The position numbers and the translations under genes were made by a program. Shown here in pieces: positions 6,267 to 14,539 of a DNA stretch of 15,732 nucleotides. The notes below the pieces were generated by a model that was not told the origin of the DNA, did not search any database, and worked only from the letters and a program-made list of their open reading frames with translations. Location: the NCBI GenBank assembly GCA_900542985.1, contig UQPQ01000056.1, forward strand, positions 1 to 15,732, written 5' to 3'. Source of the stretch: an uncultured Bacteroides sp. (GTDB lineage: Bacteria > Bacteroidota > Bacteroidia > Bacteroidales > Bacteroidaceae). How positions within the stretch are numbered: position 1 is the first letter of the stretch; every line of letters starts with the position of its first letter.

Positions 6267-6297
6267 TAAAGTTAGTGAAAGAAAATAAATATCCAAA
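6267..6297 (-). promoter_or_regulatory. Promoter of the small HTH gene
   Basis: On the minus strand 6274-6267 reads TAACTTTA, seven of eight matches to TAnnTTTG. A TTTG -33 element lies at 6297-6294 with a 19-bp spacer, the standard Bacteroides sigma-ABfr arrangement. It is about 52 bases before the ATG at 6215. Confidence 0.6.
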
Positions 6298-6299
6298 TT

Positions 6300-6320
6300 A
6301 AAAACAGAGATTTTTTAATC
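6300..6320 (-). terminator. Possible weak terminator at the end of the bat operon
   Basis: Immediately after the PAP2 stop the minus strand reads AGATT-AAAA-AATCT followed by CTGTTTTT. The stem is only five AT-rich pairs, so it may end the operon weakly or not at all. Confidence 0.35.
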
Positions 6321-7028
6321 TTAGCAATTTACTCCAACTACCATTCCTGCCACCACAGCATAAAAATAGGTCACCAATAATACCATATGCAAAACCTGAA
6401 TATCACTTATCTCGTATCTGCTGCTTGTATACTGAGTAGACACATATCCTTGCGACTGAAAGAAATATCTCTTCTGAATATAAGTATACAGCAGATATAG
6501 CAAAACTGAAACAATGCTTCCCACCAATGCACCACACAAAATATCACCAGGATAATGAACGCCCAGATAAATGCGGGAATACGAAGGAATAAAAGCCCAT
6601 CCCAACATCATAATGGTAAGCCATTTGTTGCGGATAAGTAAAGATACAAACACTGCTACAGCAAACGTATTTGCCGCATGACTGGATATAAATCCATACA
6701 TTCCACCTCTATATCCATTCACAACATCTACCAAATACATTAATTCAGGATCCTGAGCCGGACGAAAGCGGGCAAAATAAGGTTTACAAATACCTGAGGC
6801 TATTTGATCTGCAAAAGTAATAGCCAAGGCCAGCATTACAATAATAGTAATACTTTGTGCCAATTTGTTATTCTTTAAAATAACATATAACAATATAATA
6901 GCGGAAGGAATCCATGTCTTTGTATCGGTTACAACAGACATGAATCCATCCCAAAACAAAGAATCACTTCCATTAAGGAACAACAGAAGTTCTTTATCTT
7001 TATCTATTAATTGCTGAATATCAATCAT
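6321..7028 (-). CDS. PAP2-family membrane phosphatase
   Basis: This 235-aa polytopic membrane protein has the three motifs of the PAP2/acid phosphatase superfamily: K82-x6-R89-P90 (KPYFARFRP), S116-H117 in FISSHAAN, and S151-R152-x5-H158-x3-D162 (SRIYLGVHYPGD). The catalytic pair is His117 and His158, so it should dephosphorylate a lipid phosphate or undecaprenyl pyrophosphate on the periplasmic face. The second motif is SSH instead of the common PSGH. Hydrophobic segments lie at about 40-52, 59-78, 121-133, 136-149 and 164-182, with another near 211-233. It begins one base after the batE stop (TGA-g-ATG), so it is the last gene of the bat operon. The substrate is unknown. Confidence 0.88.
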   Translation of the reverse strand: MIDIQQLIDKDKELLLFLNGSDSLFWDGFMSVVTDTKTWIPSAIILLYVILKNNKLAQSITIIVMLALAITFADQIASGICKPYFARFRPAQDPELMYLVDVVNGYRGGMYGFISSHAANTFAVAVFVSLLIRNKWLTIMMLGWAFIPSYSRIYLGVHYPGDILCGALVGSIVSVLLYLLYTYIQKRYFFQSQGYVSTQYTSSRYEISDIQVLHMVLLVTYFYAVVAGMVVGVNC

Positions 7029-7029
7029 C

Positions 7030-7782
7030 TCAGATAATTTCTATGGTACTTGTTTGAACCCATCCCTTTTTGCCGTCTTCAAGGCGGATTTCTTTCCACT
7101 CTCTCATAGAGTCATCCTCCACGTATACTTTTGTACCTTCGTGTAGCACAAATAAATCTGTACCACTCTCGTTAGGAGTACTTTTTACGGTCAGACTAGG
7201 ACTCATCACAATAGCTCCCGTACGGTTTATCAGTTCTGCCTTTTGTGAGCTGGCAAAAATATTAGCTCCAATAACTATCAACAAAAATACAACAACTCCT
7301 GCAAATCCTATTTTCTTATACAAAATACGACGCCCGAAGATATATACAATCAACGACACCAGCATAAGCCAGAAAGACAGGATTCCTACAACTCCCCACT
7401 CTTTCTCGCTCATTACATTAATCAGAGAATTCATCCAGGTTACAATAAACACTTCACTTACGGGAGTTATCTGGTCTACAGTTTTACTTCTGGCCATTTC
7501 CAGGTTAAAGCGAATGTCAGCATCTCCCGGATTCAAAAGTAAAGCACGTTCATAATTCAGAACCGCTTTTGCGATGTTCTTTTCCTTATAATAGCTGTTT
7601 CCTAAATTATAATACACATCGGCAGATTCTCCTTCAGTATTTAAGATTGCCTCATATTTTTCTATTGCAGCCGCAAAATCATTCGCCTGGTACGCCTGGT
7701 CCGCTTCCTCTTTTGTGACAGCTGCATTTATAAATTGAGCAATTCCTAATAATAAAATCAACACAATAGATAGCTTCTTCAT
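7030..7782 (-). CDS. batE: BatE: TPR and SH3-like membrane protein of the aerotolerance operon
   Basis: This 250-aa protein has a signal peptide (1-20, ending INA). TPR repeats lie at about 22-98 (YQANDFAAAIEKYEAIL, then VYYNLGNSYYKEKNIAKAV, typical TPR-A/B patterns), with two membrane helices at about 128-149 and 158-177. A C-terminal bacterial SH3-like domain spans about 187-250 (LTVKSTPNESG and GWVQTSTIEII). This is the expected BatE layout; TPR and SH3 domains suggest it binds partner proteins or cell wall in the periplasm. AGGAGA lies upstream of its ATG. It follows batD by 22 bp and is one base from the PAP2 gene. Confidence 0.9.
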   Translation of the reverse strand: MKKLSIVLILLLGIAQFINAAVTKEEADQAYQANDFAAAIEKYEAILNTEGESADVYYNLGNSYYKEKNIAKAVLNYERALLLNPGDADIRFNLEMARSKTVDQITPVSEVFIVTWMNSLINVMSEKEWGVVGILSFWLMLVSLIVYIFGRRILYKKIGFAGVVVFLLIVIGANIFASSQKAELINRTGAIVMSPSLTVKSTPNESGTDLFVLHEGTKVYVEDDSMREWKEIRLEDGKKGWVQTSTIEII

Positions 7783-7804
7783 TTTTTCTCTTTCTCCTAT
7801 CCTT

Positions 7805-9634
7805 TTAATGTTTAATACTACCTTCCATCTGGCTTATTACATCAATAGCTGCCGTATAGACTTTATCCATCGCTTCATTTTCATTTCCCGGAGCATAACG
7901 TGCAAATTCACATTCATTCAGCGCACCGATAAACTTCTGAATCAATTCATCTGATACACCATATTTTACCAGTTCAGATTCAATATTGTCTTTCGACAAT
8001 TGAGATACCGGAATACACAATTTATCACTGATGTATCCCCACAATGCCTTCAAGACTTCATCATAAAACTCATTCTTCTTATTTTCTGCCAACAGCTTAC
8101 CTGCAAACTTCATACGTTTGCTTGCAACTTTATTAGCTTTCTTTGTCTTCACTTTTGCAATATTGGCATTTTCCAATGCTTGCTTTCTATAGATAACTGC
8201 AAAAGCAACAAACAATACAAAAGGAATGATATACCACAAATAATACCCGAATGTTCCAAAAAAGAAATCACCCTTTGGAAGCAATTTTGTATTACCTAAC
8301 TTGATGAAACGGATATCCTTACCCAATACTTTTACATTTTCTTTATTTGTAAAATCGGCTATTACCTGATCTGCATTTCCTTCTCCTTTTGCAACATGCA
8401 ACTGATAAGCTTCAGTTTTCAAGGTTTTATACGATTTTGTTTTCAGGTCGAAATATGTAAATTCTACAGGAGGGATAGTAAAATCTCCTGCATGACGAGG
8501 GATAGCAAGATACTCTATAGTCTGAGTTCCAGTCAAACCATTCTGCGTCAATTGGAAGTTATTTTCTGTTTTCGGATCATATACCTCAAAATCTTGTGGG
8601 AATTTCACTTCCGGAGCACTGATTAATTTCATATTTCCAGTACCCGACAAAACCAATTTGATAGTGACTGCATCATTGGTTTTTACTTCCTTGGCATTGA
8701 TTGAGGATGAAAGTGTAAACTCTCCTACACCACCCGAGAAACCGGCAGGTTTAGCGGGAAGAGACTGTACATTAATTGTCAGTTTCGGTGTAACAATCTT
8801 CTTCTTTACTTCTACATAACCGCCTCCATTGAAGAAATCGAAAGGATCGTCCGATACAGTACGTTGTGCGACAACTCCATCAAAGGTAATTGGAGGAATT
8901 TCTAACTTACCTGTCTGTTGAGGAAATAAGATATACTGACTCCATACTGTTGTGTTATAATTGCGTCCTTTGTAATGCTCCAAAGAGAAAGTTTTCTGCT
9001 GAGGTAATTCCACTTCCTGAGTATGGAATCCTTTCAAATCCGGCATTTTACCATAAAGCTGACGAAGATTTACCAAAGTATAAACCTTGTAGGTCAACAA
9101 AATTGCTTCTTGTTCATGCACTGTAGTCTTACTGGCCGTTGCTGTAATAAACAGGTCTTTATCTGTAATACGGCTACCTGCAATCTGGCTTCGTGAAGAA
9201 GATGCAGAGCCACCTTGTCCACTCTGACCTGAATTTCCGGCAGTTTTGTCTTGAGGAAGTACCTTAATCGTTACTGGATTAGAAAACACTTTCTCTTTAT
9301 CAACTTCAATACTTGCAGACGGAATGGTATATGTTCCTTCTTTTCCAGCCATCAATATATAGGTATATGTGATGGAACTGCTGGAAGAAACCTTACCATT
9401 TATAATTTGGGTACTACTTTGCTGTGAACGGCTCGGCCCCATCAATACATCAAATCCGCTAATAGAAGGCATACGGAAGTCCTTCACTTTTTGCGTATTG
9501 ACTGTAAAAGTCAAACGAAACTGATCGCCGCTTACCACTACATCAGGAGCTTCGGCTTTAAAAGTAACATTTTTGTCTGCCTGTACCTGTAATATGGATA
9601 CAAACAACAACAATAAGAAGATAAATTTCCTCAT
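7805..9634 (-). CDS. batD: BatD: large exported membrane-anchored protein of the aerotolerance operon
   Basis: This 609-aa protein starts with a signal peptide (1-19). A long periplasmic region of beta-rich Ig-like segments runs to about 455, including a Gly/Ser-rich linker at 130-150. One membrane helix follows at about 464-482 (YYLWYIIPFVLFVAFAVIY), then a cytoplasmic helical tail of about 125 residues ending in an EFARYAPG segment. The EFARYAPG-like motif also appears in the neighbouring two-TM protein as KFAKYAPL, so the two share a C-terminal cytoplasmic domain. BatD is the scaffold-like member of MoxR/VWA Bat systems; its exact biochemical role is unknown. It is 32 bp after batC. Confidence 0.92.
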   Translation of the reverse strand: MRKFIFLLLLFVSILQVQADKNVTFKAEAPDVVVSGDQFRLTFTVNTQKVKDFRMPSISGFDVLMGPSRSQQSSTQIINGKVSSSSSITYTYILMAGKEGTYTIPSASIEVDKEKVFSNPVTIKVLPQDKTAGNSGQSGQGGSASSSRSQIAGSRITDKDLFITATASKTTVHEQEAILLTYKVYTLVNLRQLYGKMPDLKGFHTQEVELPQQKTFSLEHYKGRNYNTTVWSQYILFPQQTGKLEIPPITFDGVVAQRTVSDDPFDFFNGGGYVEVKKKIVTPKLTINVQSLPAKPAGFSGGVGEFTLSSSINAKEVKTNDAVTIKLVLSGTGNMKLISAPEVKFPQDFEVYDPKTENNFQLTQNGLTGTQTIEYLAIPRHAGDFTIPPVEFTYFDLKTKSYKTLKTEAYQLHVAKGEGNADQVIADFTNKENVKVLGKDIRFIKLGNTKLLPKGDFFFGTFGYYLWYIIPFVLFVAFAVIYRKQALENANIAKVKTKKANKVASKRMKFAGKLLAENKKNEFYDEVLKALWGYISDKLCIPVSQLSKDNIESELVKYGVSDELIQKFIGALNECEFARYAPGNENEAMDKVYTAAIDVISQMEGSIKH

Positions 9635-9666
9635 TCGTATAATTTCTTTTTAAATTGTCTTTATAA

Positions 9667-10362
9667 TTACCAATCTTTCTCCAGCTTGCGTCCCTGTACC
9701 TGAATGCCTTTCTTTACTTTATCCTGCACATTTTTTTCATCTTGCATGACTGCATTCAGCAATTGCTCTGCATTTTCTTTCGACATCTGGTCTTTATTTT
9801 GCTGCTGTTGTTGGTTTTGCTGCTGATTTTTATTCTGCTGATCCTGCTGCTCTTTATTTTGCTGCTTATCATCTTGCTTCTGATCCTGCTTTTGTTCCTG
9901 GTTCTGTTGCTGATCCTGCTGTTGTTGCTGATCTTTCAACAGTTTTTGAGCCAAAGCCAAATTATAGCGAGTTTCATCATCTTTCGGATTATTGCGCAAA
10001 GCCTGTTTATATGCCTCGATGCATTGAGGATATTGCTTGGAGGATTGCAGAATCACCCCCATATTATGATAAATCTGTGCTAACTTCGATTTATCTTTTT
10101 CTATCCGGGAAGCAGCCTCAAATTGTTCCATAGCTTCTTTTGCTTTCTGCTGCATCAGCAAAGAATTACCCAAATTATACATCGCATCCGTAGAATTAGG
10201 ATCTTGTTCTAGCGCTTTACGATAATCAACTTCAGCTTTCACAAACAAACTGTCCTGATACAATTTATTACCACTACGCAAATAATCGCGTACTGTTTTT
10301 TGCCCATAAGTTGTACCGGCAGCTAATGCAAAAGCAGCAACAATATATAATTTCTGTAACAT
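9667..10362 (-). CDS. batC: BatC: TPR protein with a Gln-rich tail
   Basis: This 231-aa protein has an N-terminal signal-peptide-like segment (1-20, ending TYG before QKTV). Three to four TPRs follow at about 22-140: YRKALEQDPNSTDAMYNLGNSL, AMEQFEAA with IYHNMGVIL, and AYKQALRNNPKDDETRYNLALA; these are read here as the usual W/Y-G-A-P spacing. Residues 145-191 are an extreme Gln/Lys/Asp/Asn tract, and a short conserved C-terminal part follows (AEQLLNAVMQDEKNVQDKVK). It should sit in the periplasm as an adaptor for the other Bat proteins. It is 7 bp after batB. Confidence 0.9.
   Translation of the reverse strand: MLQKLYIVAAFALAAGTTYGQKTVRDYLRSGNKLYQDSLFVKAEVDYRKALEQDPNSTDAMYNLGNSLLMQQKAKEAMEQFEAASRIEKDKSKLAQIYHNMGVILQSSKQYPQCIEAYKQALRNNPKDDETRYNLALAQKLLKDQQQQQDQQQNQEQKQDQKQDDKQQNKEQQDQQNKNQQQNQQQQQNKDQMSKENAEQLLNAVMQDEKNVQDKVKKGIQVQGRKLEKDW
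9790..9933 (-). repeat. Low-complexity Gln-rich tract inside batC
   Basis: Codons 144-191 of batC form an irregular CAG/CAA-rich run with interspersed Lys, Asp, Glu and Asn. On the plus strand this appears as repeated CTG/TTG/CTT triplets. Such tracts often vary in length between strains by slippage. Confidence 0.85.
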
Positions 10363-10369
10363 ATCAGTC

Positions 10370-11389
10370 TCATTTAAAGAGTTTCACATTCTTGAACAAC
10401 GGATTCTTACGCTCCAGAATCAACAATTCAGCTATCAATAAAATCAAAGCCAGCCATGCCAAAACCTGAAACTGTTCATCGAATTCTGTAAAGACCTGAG
10501 TTTCGACATCGGCTTTTGCCAATTTATTGATCTCTGCATTCAATGCCTTTTCTGCGTTGTTTGTATTATCTACCCGCACATATATGCCATTTCCTGCTTT
10601 CGCAATTTCCTGACACATCTGTTCATTAAGCCGAGTCACGACAACATTACCGTCTTTGTCTCTGCGAAATTCATTAGTACCTTCCATCGGGATAGGCGAA
10701 CCATCGGGTGAACCCACTCCCAATACAAATACACGTATTCCCTTTTTGGCAGCTTCCTGGGCAGCCTCTATCGCTCCTCCTTCATGGTTTTCTCCATCTG
10801 TAATCAGAACGATTGCACGTCCTACATTTTCATTCGGAGTAAAACTCTTCATGGCCAAGTCTATTGCTCCACGTATATCTGTACCTTGAGTTGAAATCAA
10901 AGACGGATTAATTGTTTCAAGGAACATCTTCGCTGATACATAATCGCTTGTAATAGGAAGTTGTGTAAATGCCTCTCCAGCAAACACAATCATTGCGACT
11001 TTATCGTTATTGAATGTTTCCACCAATCGGGAAATCAGCTTTTTCGACTTATCCAAACGACTGGGAGTCACATCTTGTGCCAGCATAGAATTTGAAATAT
11101 CCAATGCTACCACCGTTTCCACTCCCTGACGTTTTACGGTTTCCATCTTAGAGCCGAACTGTGGTCTGGCTAACATAAGAATAACCATCGTCAATGCCGC
11201 AAACATCAACCAGAACTTAACATCCGGACGATACTTAGACACATCCGGCATCAGATGAGCCAATAAGTCAGGATCACCATACAAGCGAATTTTTTTTCTG
11301 CGTCTATAATTGGAGTATAAATAAAGTATTACCAATACCGGCAATATAATCAACAGATATAAATATAAAGGTTCTCCAAATCTAAACAT
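10370..11389 (-). CDS. batB: BatB: VWA-domain membrane protein of the aerotolerance operon
   Basis: This 339-aa protein has two N-terminal membrane helices (about 8-26 and 58-75), a von Willebrand A domain (about 90-285) and a third helix near the C-terminus (308-326). The MIDAS metal site looks complete: D97-x-S99-x-S101 (DISNS), Thr170 in STQGTDI, and D198 in ITDGEN. This is the usual BatB/BatA architecture. VWA proteins of this type bind a divalent metal and partners, and work with MoxR ATPases. It lies 14 bp after batA, and the two are paralogues. The topology places the VWA domain between helices 2 and 3. Confidence 0.92.
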   Translation of the reverse strand: MFRFGEPLYLYLLIILPVLVILYLYSNYRRRKKIRLYGDPDLLAHLMPDVSKYRPDVKFWLMFAALTMVILMLARPQFGSKMETVKRQGVETVVALDISNSMLAQDVTPSRLDKSKKLISRLVETFNNDKVAMIVFAGEAFTQLPITSDYVSAKMFLETINPSLISTQGTDIRGAIDLAMKSFTPNENVGRAIVLITDGENHEGGAIEAAQEAAKKGIRVFVLGVGSPDGSPIPMEGTNEFRRDKDGNVVVTRLNEQMCQEIAKAGNGIYVRVDNTNNAEKALNAEINKLAKADVETQVFTEFDEQFQVLAWLALILLIAELLILERKNPLFKNVKLFK

Positions 11390-11403
11390 AGTATTTTTTG
11401 TTT

Positions 11404-12402
11404 TTAAGGTATTTTCTTTAATACCGTATTACGTAAAACAATTTCCAGCAAAATACAGATAAAAGCTATCAAGGCATAAAGCTGATATGCTTCTTCACGT
11501 TTGCTGAACTCTTTCACATTAAGTTTGGTTTTCTCAAGCTTATCAATCTCTTCGTACACTTCTTTCAGTTTAGAATTGCTGGTTGCACGATAATAATTTC
11601 CATTTGTCGTACCTGCAATCTGTGTCAAAGTCTGCTCGTCAATTTCTACAGGAACATTTACATATTGTACTCCGGCATAAGTCTGCATCGGATAAGGTGC
11701 TGTACCGTTTGTTCCAACTCCAATTGTATAAACTCGAATGCCAAATTGCTTAGCAATCTCTGCTGCAGTCAACGGAGAAATATCTCCTCGATTATTACTA
11801 CCGTCTGTCAGCAGAATAATAACTTTCGACTTTGCTTTGCTGTCCTTTAATCTGCTAATTGCATTGGCAACTCCCATACCAATAGCTGTACCATCTTCAA
11901 TCAAACCACGCTGAGCGATATCCCCTTTTATTCCATTAAAAAGATTCAATAATACACCATGGTCTACAGTCAACGGGCATTGGGTAAATGCCTCTCCTGC
12001 AAAAATAGTCAGCCCTATATTATCATTCGGACGTCCGTTAATAAATTCCGAAGCAACTTGCTTTGCAGCTTCCAAGCGGTTAGGCTTTAAATCTTCTGCC
12101 AACATACTGGTAGACACATCGACAGCAAGCATAATATCAATACCCTCTATTTCCGTATTCTGCCAGTTGTCAGTCGTTTGTGGGCGCGCCAATACAAGTA
12201 CAATCATCACAAAAGCAACAATACGCAGTAAAAACGGTGCATGAAGCAAATATACCTTCCATGTCTTAGGTACATTCATATACATGCGAGTTGTAGAGAC
12301 TTGAAGCGTTGGTTCTGTTTTTTTCCTCCGCATGAAGTACCACACCACATAGGGTATCAGCAAAATCAGTAAAAACAGATATTCAATATTTGCAAAAATC
12401 AT
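11404..12402 (-). CDS. batA: BatA: VWA-domain membrane protein of the aerotolerance operon
   Basis: This 332-aa protein is paralogous to BatB. Membrane helices lie at about 6-24, 57-73 and 307-325, with the VWA domain at about 88-290. The MIDAS residues are D95-x-S97-x-S99 (DVSTS), Thr172 in EDGTAIG and D200 in LLTDGSN. Both Bat VWA proteins keep an ARPQ segment just before the domain, with FAGEAFTQ inside it. It is the first of the batA-E genes proper, 18 bp after the two-TM BatD-like gene, and translation in the operon is probably coupled. Confidence 0.92.
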   Translation of the reverse strand: MIFANIEYLFLLILLIPYVVWYFMRRKKTEPTLQVSTTRMYMNVPKTWKVYLLHAPFLLRIVAFVMIVLVLARPQTTDNWQNTEIEGIDIMLAVDVSTSMLAEDLKPNRLEAAKQVASEFINGRPNDNIGLTIFAGEAFTQCPLTVDHGVLLNLFNGIKGDIAQRGLIEDGTAIGMGVANAISRLKDSKAKSKVIILLTDGSNNRGDISPLTAAEIAKQFGIRVYTIGVGTNGTAPYPMQTYAGVQYVNVPVEIDEQTLTQIAGTTNGNYYRATSNSKLKEVYEEIDKLEKTKLNVKEFSKREEAYQLYALIAFICILLEIVLRNTVLKKIP

Positions 12403-12420
12403 AACTTCAATATTTTAATA

Positions 12421-13524
12421 TCAGAAGAAAAGGCTAATAATATGACGAATAGCCACATACAACGCAATCAGCGCTCCTATTCCAGCCACAGCAATACAGC
12501 AAATCAATGCTATACGTCCTTGCTTTGACCGCTTTTCCTCTACTTTGATTTCTGTTGGTTCTTTCTTTGCATTAGGATCTTCCTCTATCTTAGTCTGATT
12601 AATAAAATCCACAGCATTCAAAAGATTCATATCATTTTCATTCATCAAAGGTGCATATTTGGCAAACTTAACCAAATCGGCCACTTCAAACAAATTACGA
12701 AGATCCTTAATGGAATCTTTATCTTTTTCCTGCAGCAAATGTTCGATAATCTCGGAAGAAGTCATTTCCAGTGCATTAAAACCAAAACGATCTTTTATAT
12801 AAGCTCGAATAGCATCAGTCAGTTCAGTATAATACATCTTCGGATCATTCTGACGCCATGACTGGTTCGACTTAATTTCTTCGATTCTTTTTAAGGCTGT
12901 CTGATGAGGAGGAAGTTTGGGTTCCACCTTAATAATCTTAATGATAGGCTTGTTATTACGATAGCGTATTACAAGGAATACTGCAACAGCTCCCAAAATC
13001 AACATTAGAACTGAAGAATATACCAAAGGAGCGATATCACTCCAGATAAGAGGTACTTTCCGGATTTCCTTAGGTCCAAAGAACTGATCCGGATGTAATG
13101 TATCTACTGGTATGGAGTACACCTTCAGAGCCAAAGCTTCCGATTGATACTGTTTATCATTCACCATTACTTTCATTGGTGGAAGATAATACAAAGCCGA
13201 ATCGAATGAAGTGACTGTATATTCTTGTGAAATCAGCCAACGTTTATTGTCATTCAGCAACTGAGTATCAGGTTTTGCTACATCTACAATTTCTACACCA
13301 CGTACAATTGTGTCACTAAACAAAGGTAAACGCAACTTCTGATTTGCGTCCATGCTTACCTGTAACTTTATCTTCGCCTGTTCGCCAATTAGAAGTTGTA
13401 AAGAATCAATAGTAGCTTCCACCGTCACCTGAGCATGCACAAATGATGTTCCAGCAAATAGAGATACGGCACATAGCACAACTTTCAGATACTTTCTACA
13501 AGTATTAAATAAAGAATATTTCAT
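12421..13524 (-). CDS. Two-TM exported protein between the DUF58 gene and batA (BatD-like)
   Basis: This 367-aa protein has a signal peptide (1-31, ending VHA), a beta-rich periplasmic domain (about 32-165), a membrane helix at about 168-186, a cytoplasmic helical domain (about 205-310) and a second helix at about 338-358. The periplasmic start (GEQAKIKLQV) and the cytoplasmic KFAKYAPL segment resemble parts of BatD, so it looks like a shorter relative. I chose ATG 13522-13524, preceded by GAGGAAG. The same frame also opens at a TTG (13534-13536) overlapping the DUF58 stop, but that start is less likely. It is a standard member of Bacteroides bat operons without a firmly established function. 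Confidence 0.85.
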   Translation of the reverse strand: MKYSLFNTCRKYLKVVLCAVSLFAGTSFVHAQVTVEATIDSLQLLIGEQAKIKLQVSMDANQKLRLPLFSDTIVRGVEIVDVAKPDTQLLNDNKRWLISQEYTVTSFDSALYYLPPMKVMVNDKQYQSEALALKVYSIPVDTLHPDQFFGPKEIRKVPLIWSDIAPLVYSSVLMLILGAVAVFLVIRYRNNKPIIKIIKVEPKLPPHQTALKRIEEIKSNQSWRQNDPKMYYTELTDAIRAYIKDRFGFNALEMTSSEIIEHLLQEKDKDSIKDLRNLFEVADLVKFAKYAPLMNENDMNLLNAVDFINQTKIEEDPNAKKEPTEIKVEEKRSKQGRIALICCIAVAGIGALIALYVAIRHIISLFF

Positions 13525-13532
13525 TATCTTCC

Positions 13533-14402
13533 TCAATTTCGTTTAGCAAATAAATTAAGTAAAGCCTTTACATAATCTTGGTCTGTACGTACCGATACGG
13601 AATCTACATTACAATGAGTAAACACATCGTTCAGTTTTTCCTTACGTTCTTTCCACCAAGCATGATGCGCTGCACGTAACGATTTCGAAGAAGTATCAAT
13701 CCATTGTTCGTGTCCGGTCTCAGCATCACAAACTTTCATCAAACCAACATCCGGAAGTTCTTCCAAACGACGGTCGTATACCTGGACAGCCACAATATCA
13801 TGTTTACGGTTGGCTACAGTCAGTGCATTACGAAAATCCTTATCATCGATAAAATCACTAAGCATAAAAGCCGTACACCGTTTCTTCAATACATTGGTCA
13901 GGTACTCTACAGCACACTGTATATTGGTACGCTTACTTTCCGGATGAAAATCAAGCAACTCTCGAATAATATACAGAATATGTTTTCTTCCTTTCTTTGG
14001 AGGAATGAATTTCTCTATCCGGTCGGAAAAAAATATAACACCGATTTTATCGTTGTTCTGAATAGCAGAAAAGGCAAGTGTAGCCGCAATCTCTGCCACC
14101 ATATTTTTCTTTGTCTGTTTCACCGTACCAAAATCCAAGCTATTCGAAACATCTACCAACAGCATTACCGTCAGTTCACGTTCTTCTTCGAATACTTTTA
14201 CAAAGGGTTTATCAAAACGAGCTGTTACATTCCAGTCAATATCGCGTACATCGTCTCCATATTGGTACTCACGCACTTCCGAAAAAGCCATACCCCTACC
14301 CTTAAAAGCTGAATGATATTGGCCGGCGAAGATATTATTGGAAAGCCCTCTTGTTTTAATTTCGATCTGGCGAACACGTTTTAGTAGTTCACTTGTTTCC
14401 AT
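13533..14402 (-). CDS. DUF58 protein with VWA-like domain, MoxR partner
   Basis: Counting from ATG 14400-14402 this protein has 289 aa and no signal peptide or membrane helix, so it is cytoplasmic. The DUF58 hallmark lies at 44-62 (REYQYGDDVRDIDWN, then VTAR). A VWA-like fold follows, with a MIDAS-like D84-x-S86-x-S88 (DVSNS) and D183 in LSDF. DUF58 genes nearly always follow a moxR gene, and the protein is thought to work with the ATPase, perhaps presenting substrates. The frame is open to an ATG at 14444, but the conserved start is METSELLKRVRQIE. Its TGA (13533-13535) is 8 bases before the ATG of the next gene, which implies coupling. Confidence 0.9.
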   Translation of the reverse strand: METSELLKRVRQIEIKTRGLSNNIFAGQYHSAFKGRGMAFSEVREYQYGDDVRDIDWNVTARFDKPFVKVFEEERELTVMLLVDVSNSLDFGTVKQTKKNMVAEIAATLAFSAIQNNDKIGVIFFSDRIEKFIPPKKGRKHILYIIRELLDFHPESKRTNIQCAVEYLTNVLKKRCTAFMLSDFIDDKDFRNALTVANRKHDIVAVQVYDRRLEELPDVGLMKVCDAETGHEQWIDTSSKSLRAAHHAWWKERKEKLNDVFTHCNVDSVSVRTDQDYVKALLNLFAKRN

Positions 14403-14493
14403 TTTTCTGAAATTAATCCGATTATTCCGGACTTGCTTATGCAAATCTGGAATAACCTTATTTAACTTGAGAATTTCTCACTTCAAACATCCA

Positions 14494-14526
14494 TTTTGCC
14501 TTAAGTCTAAAAAAAACAAGGCAAAA
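14494..14526 (-). other. Perfect inverted repeat between moxR and the DUF58 gene
   Basis: TTTTGCCTT at 14494-14502 pairs perfectly with AAGGCAAAA at 14518-14526 around a 15-base A-rich loop. It lies in the largest gap inside the bat operon (137 bases from the moxR stop to the chosen DUF58 start). Neither strand has a T tract right after the stem, so it is not a typical terminator; it may be an RNA processing or attenuation structure. Confidence 0.5.
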
Positions 14527-14539
14527 AGTCAAGATTTAA

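Noticed and set aside
9790..9933. CRISPR-like or tandem repeat array
   Set aside because: The triplet repetition is irregular and in frame with batC; there are no repeat-spacer units. No CRISPR array was seen anywhere in the window.
9742..10083. Leu/Ile-rich open frame on the plus strand
   Set aside because: It is the antisense image of the Gln-rich codons of batC, with no start region or family resemblance.
13525..13536. TTG start for the two-TM protein
   Set aside because: The ATG at 13524 has a good GAGGAAG ribosome site and starts the signal peptide directly.
13704..14312. Long plus-strand open frame of about 200 codons
   Set aside because: It lies wholly antisense to the DUF58 gene, which has clear family motifs; the plus-strand translation has no recognisable features.
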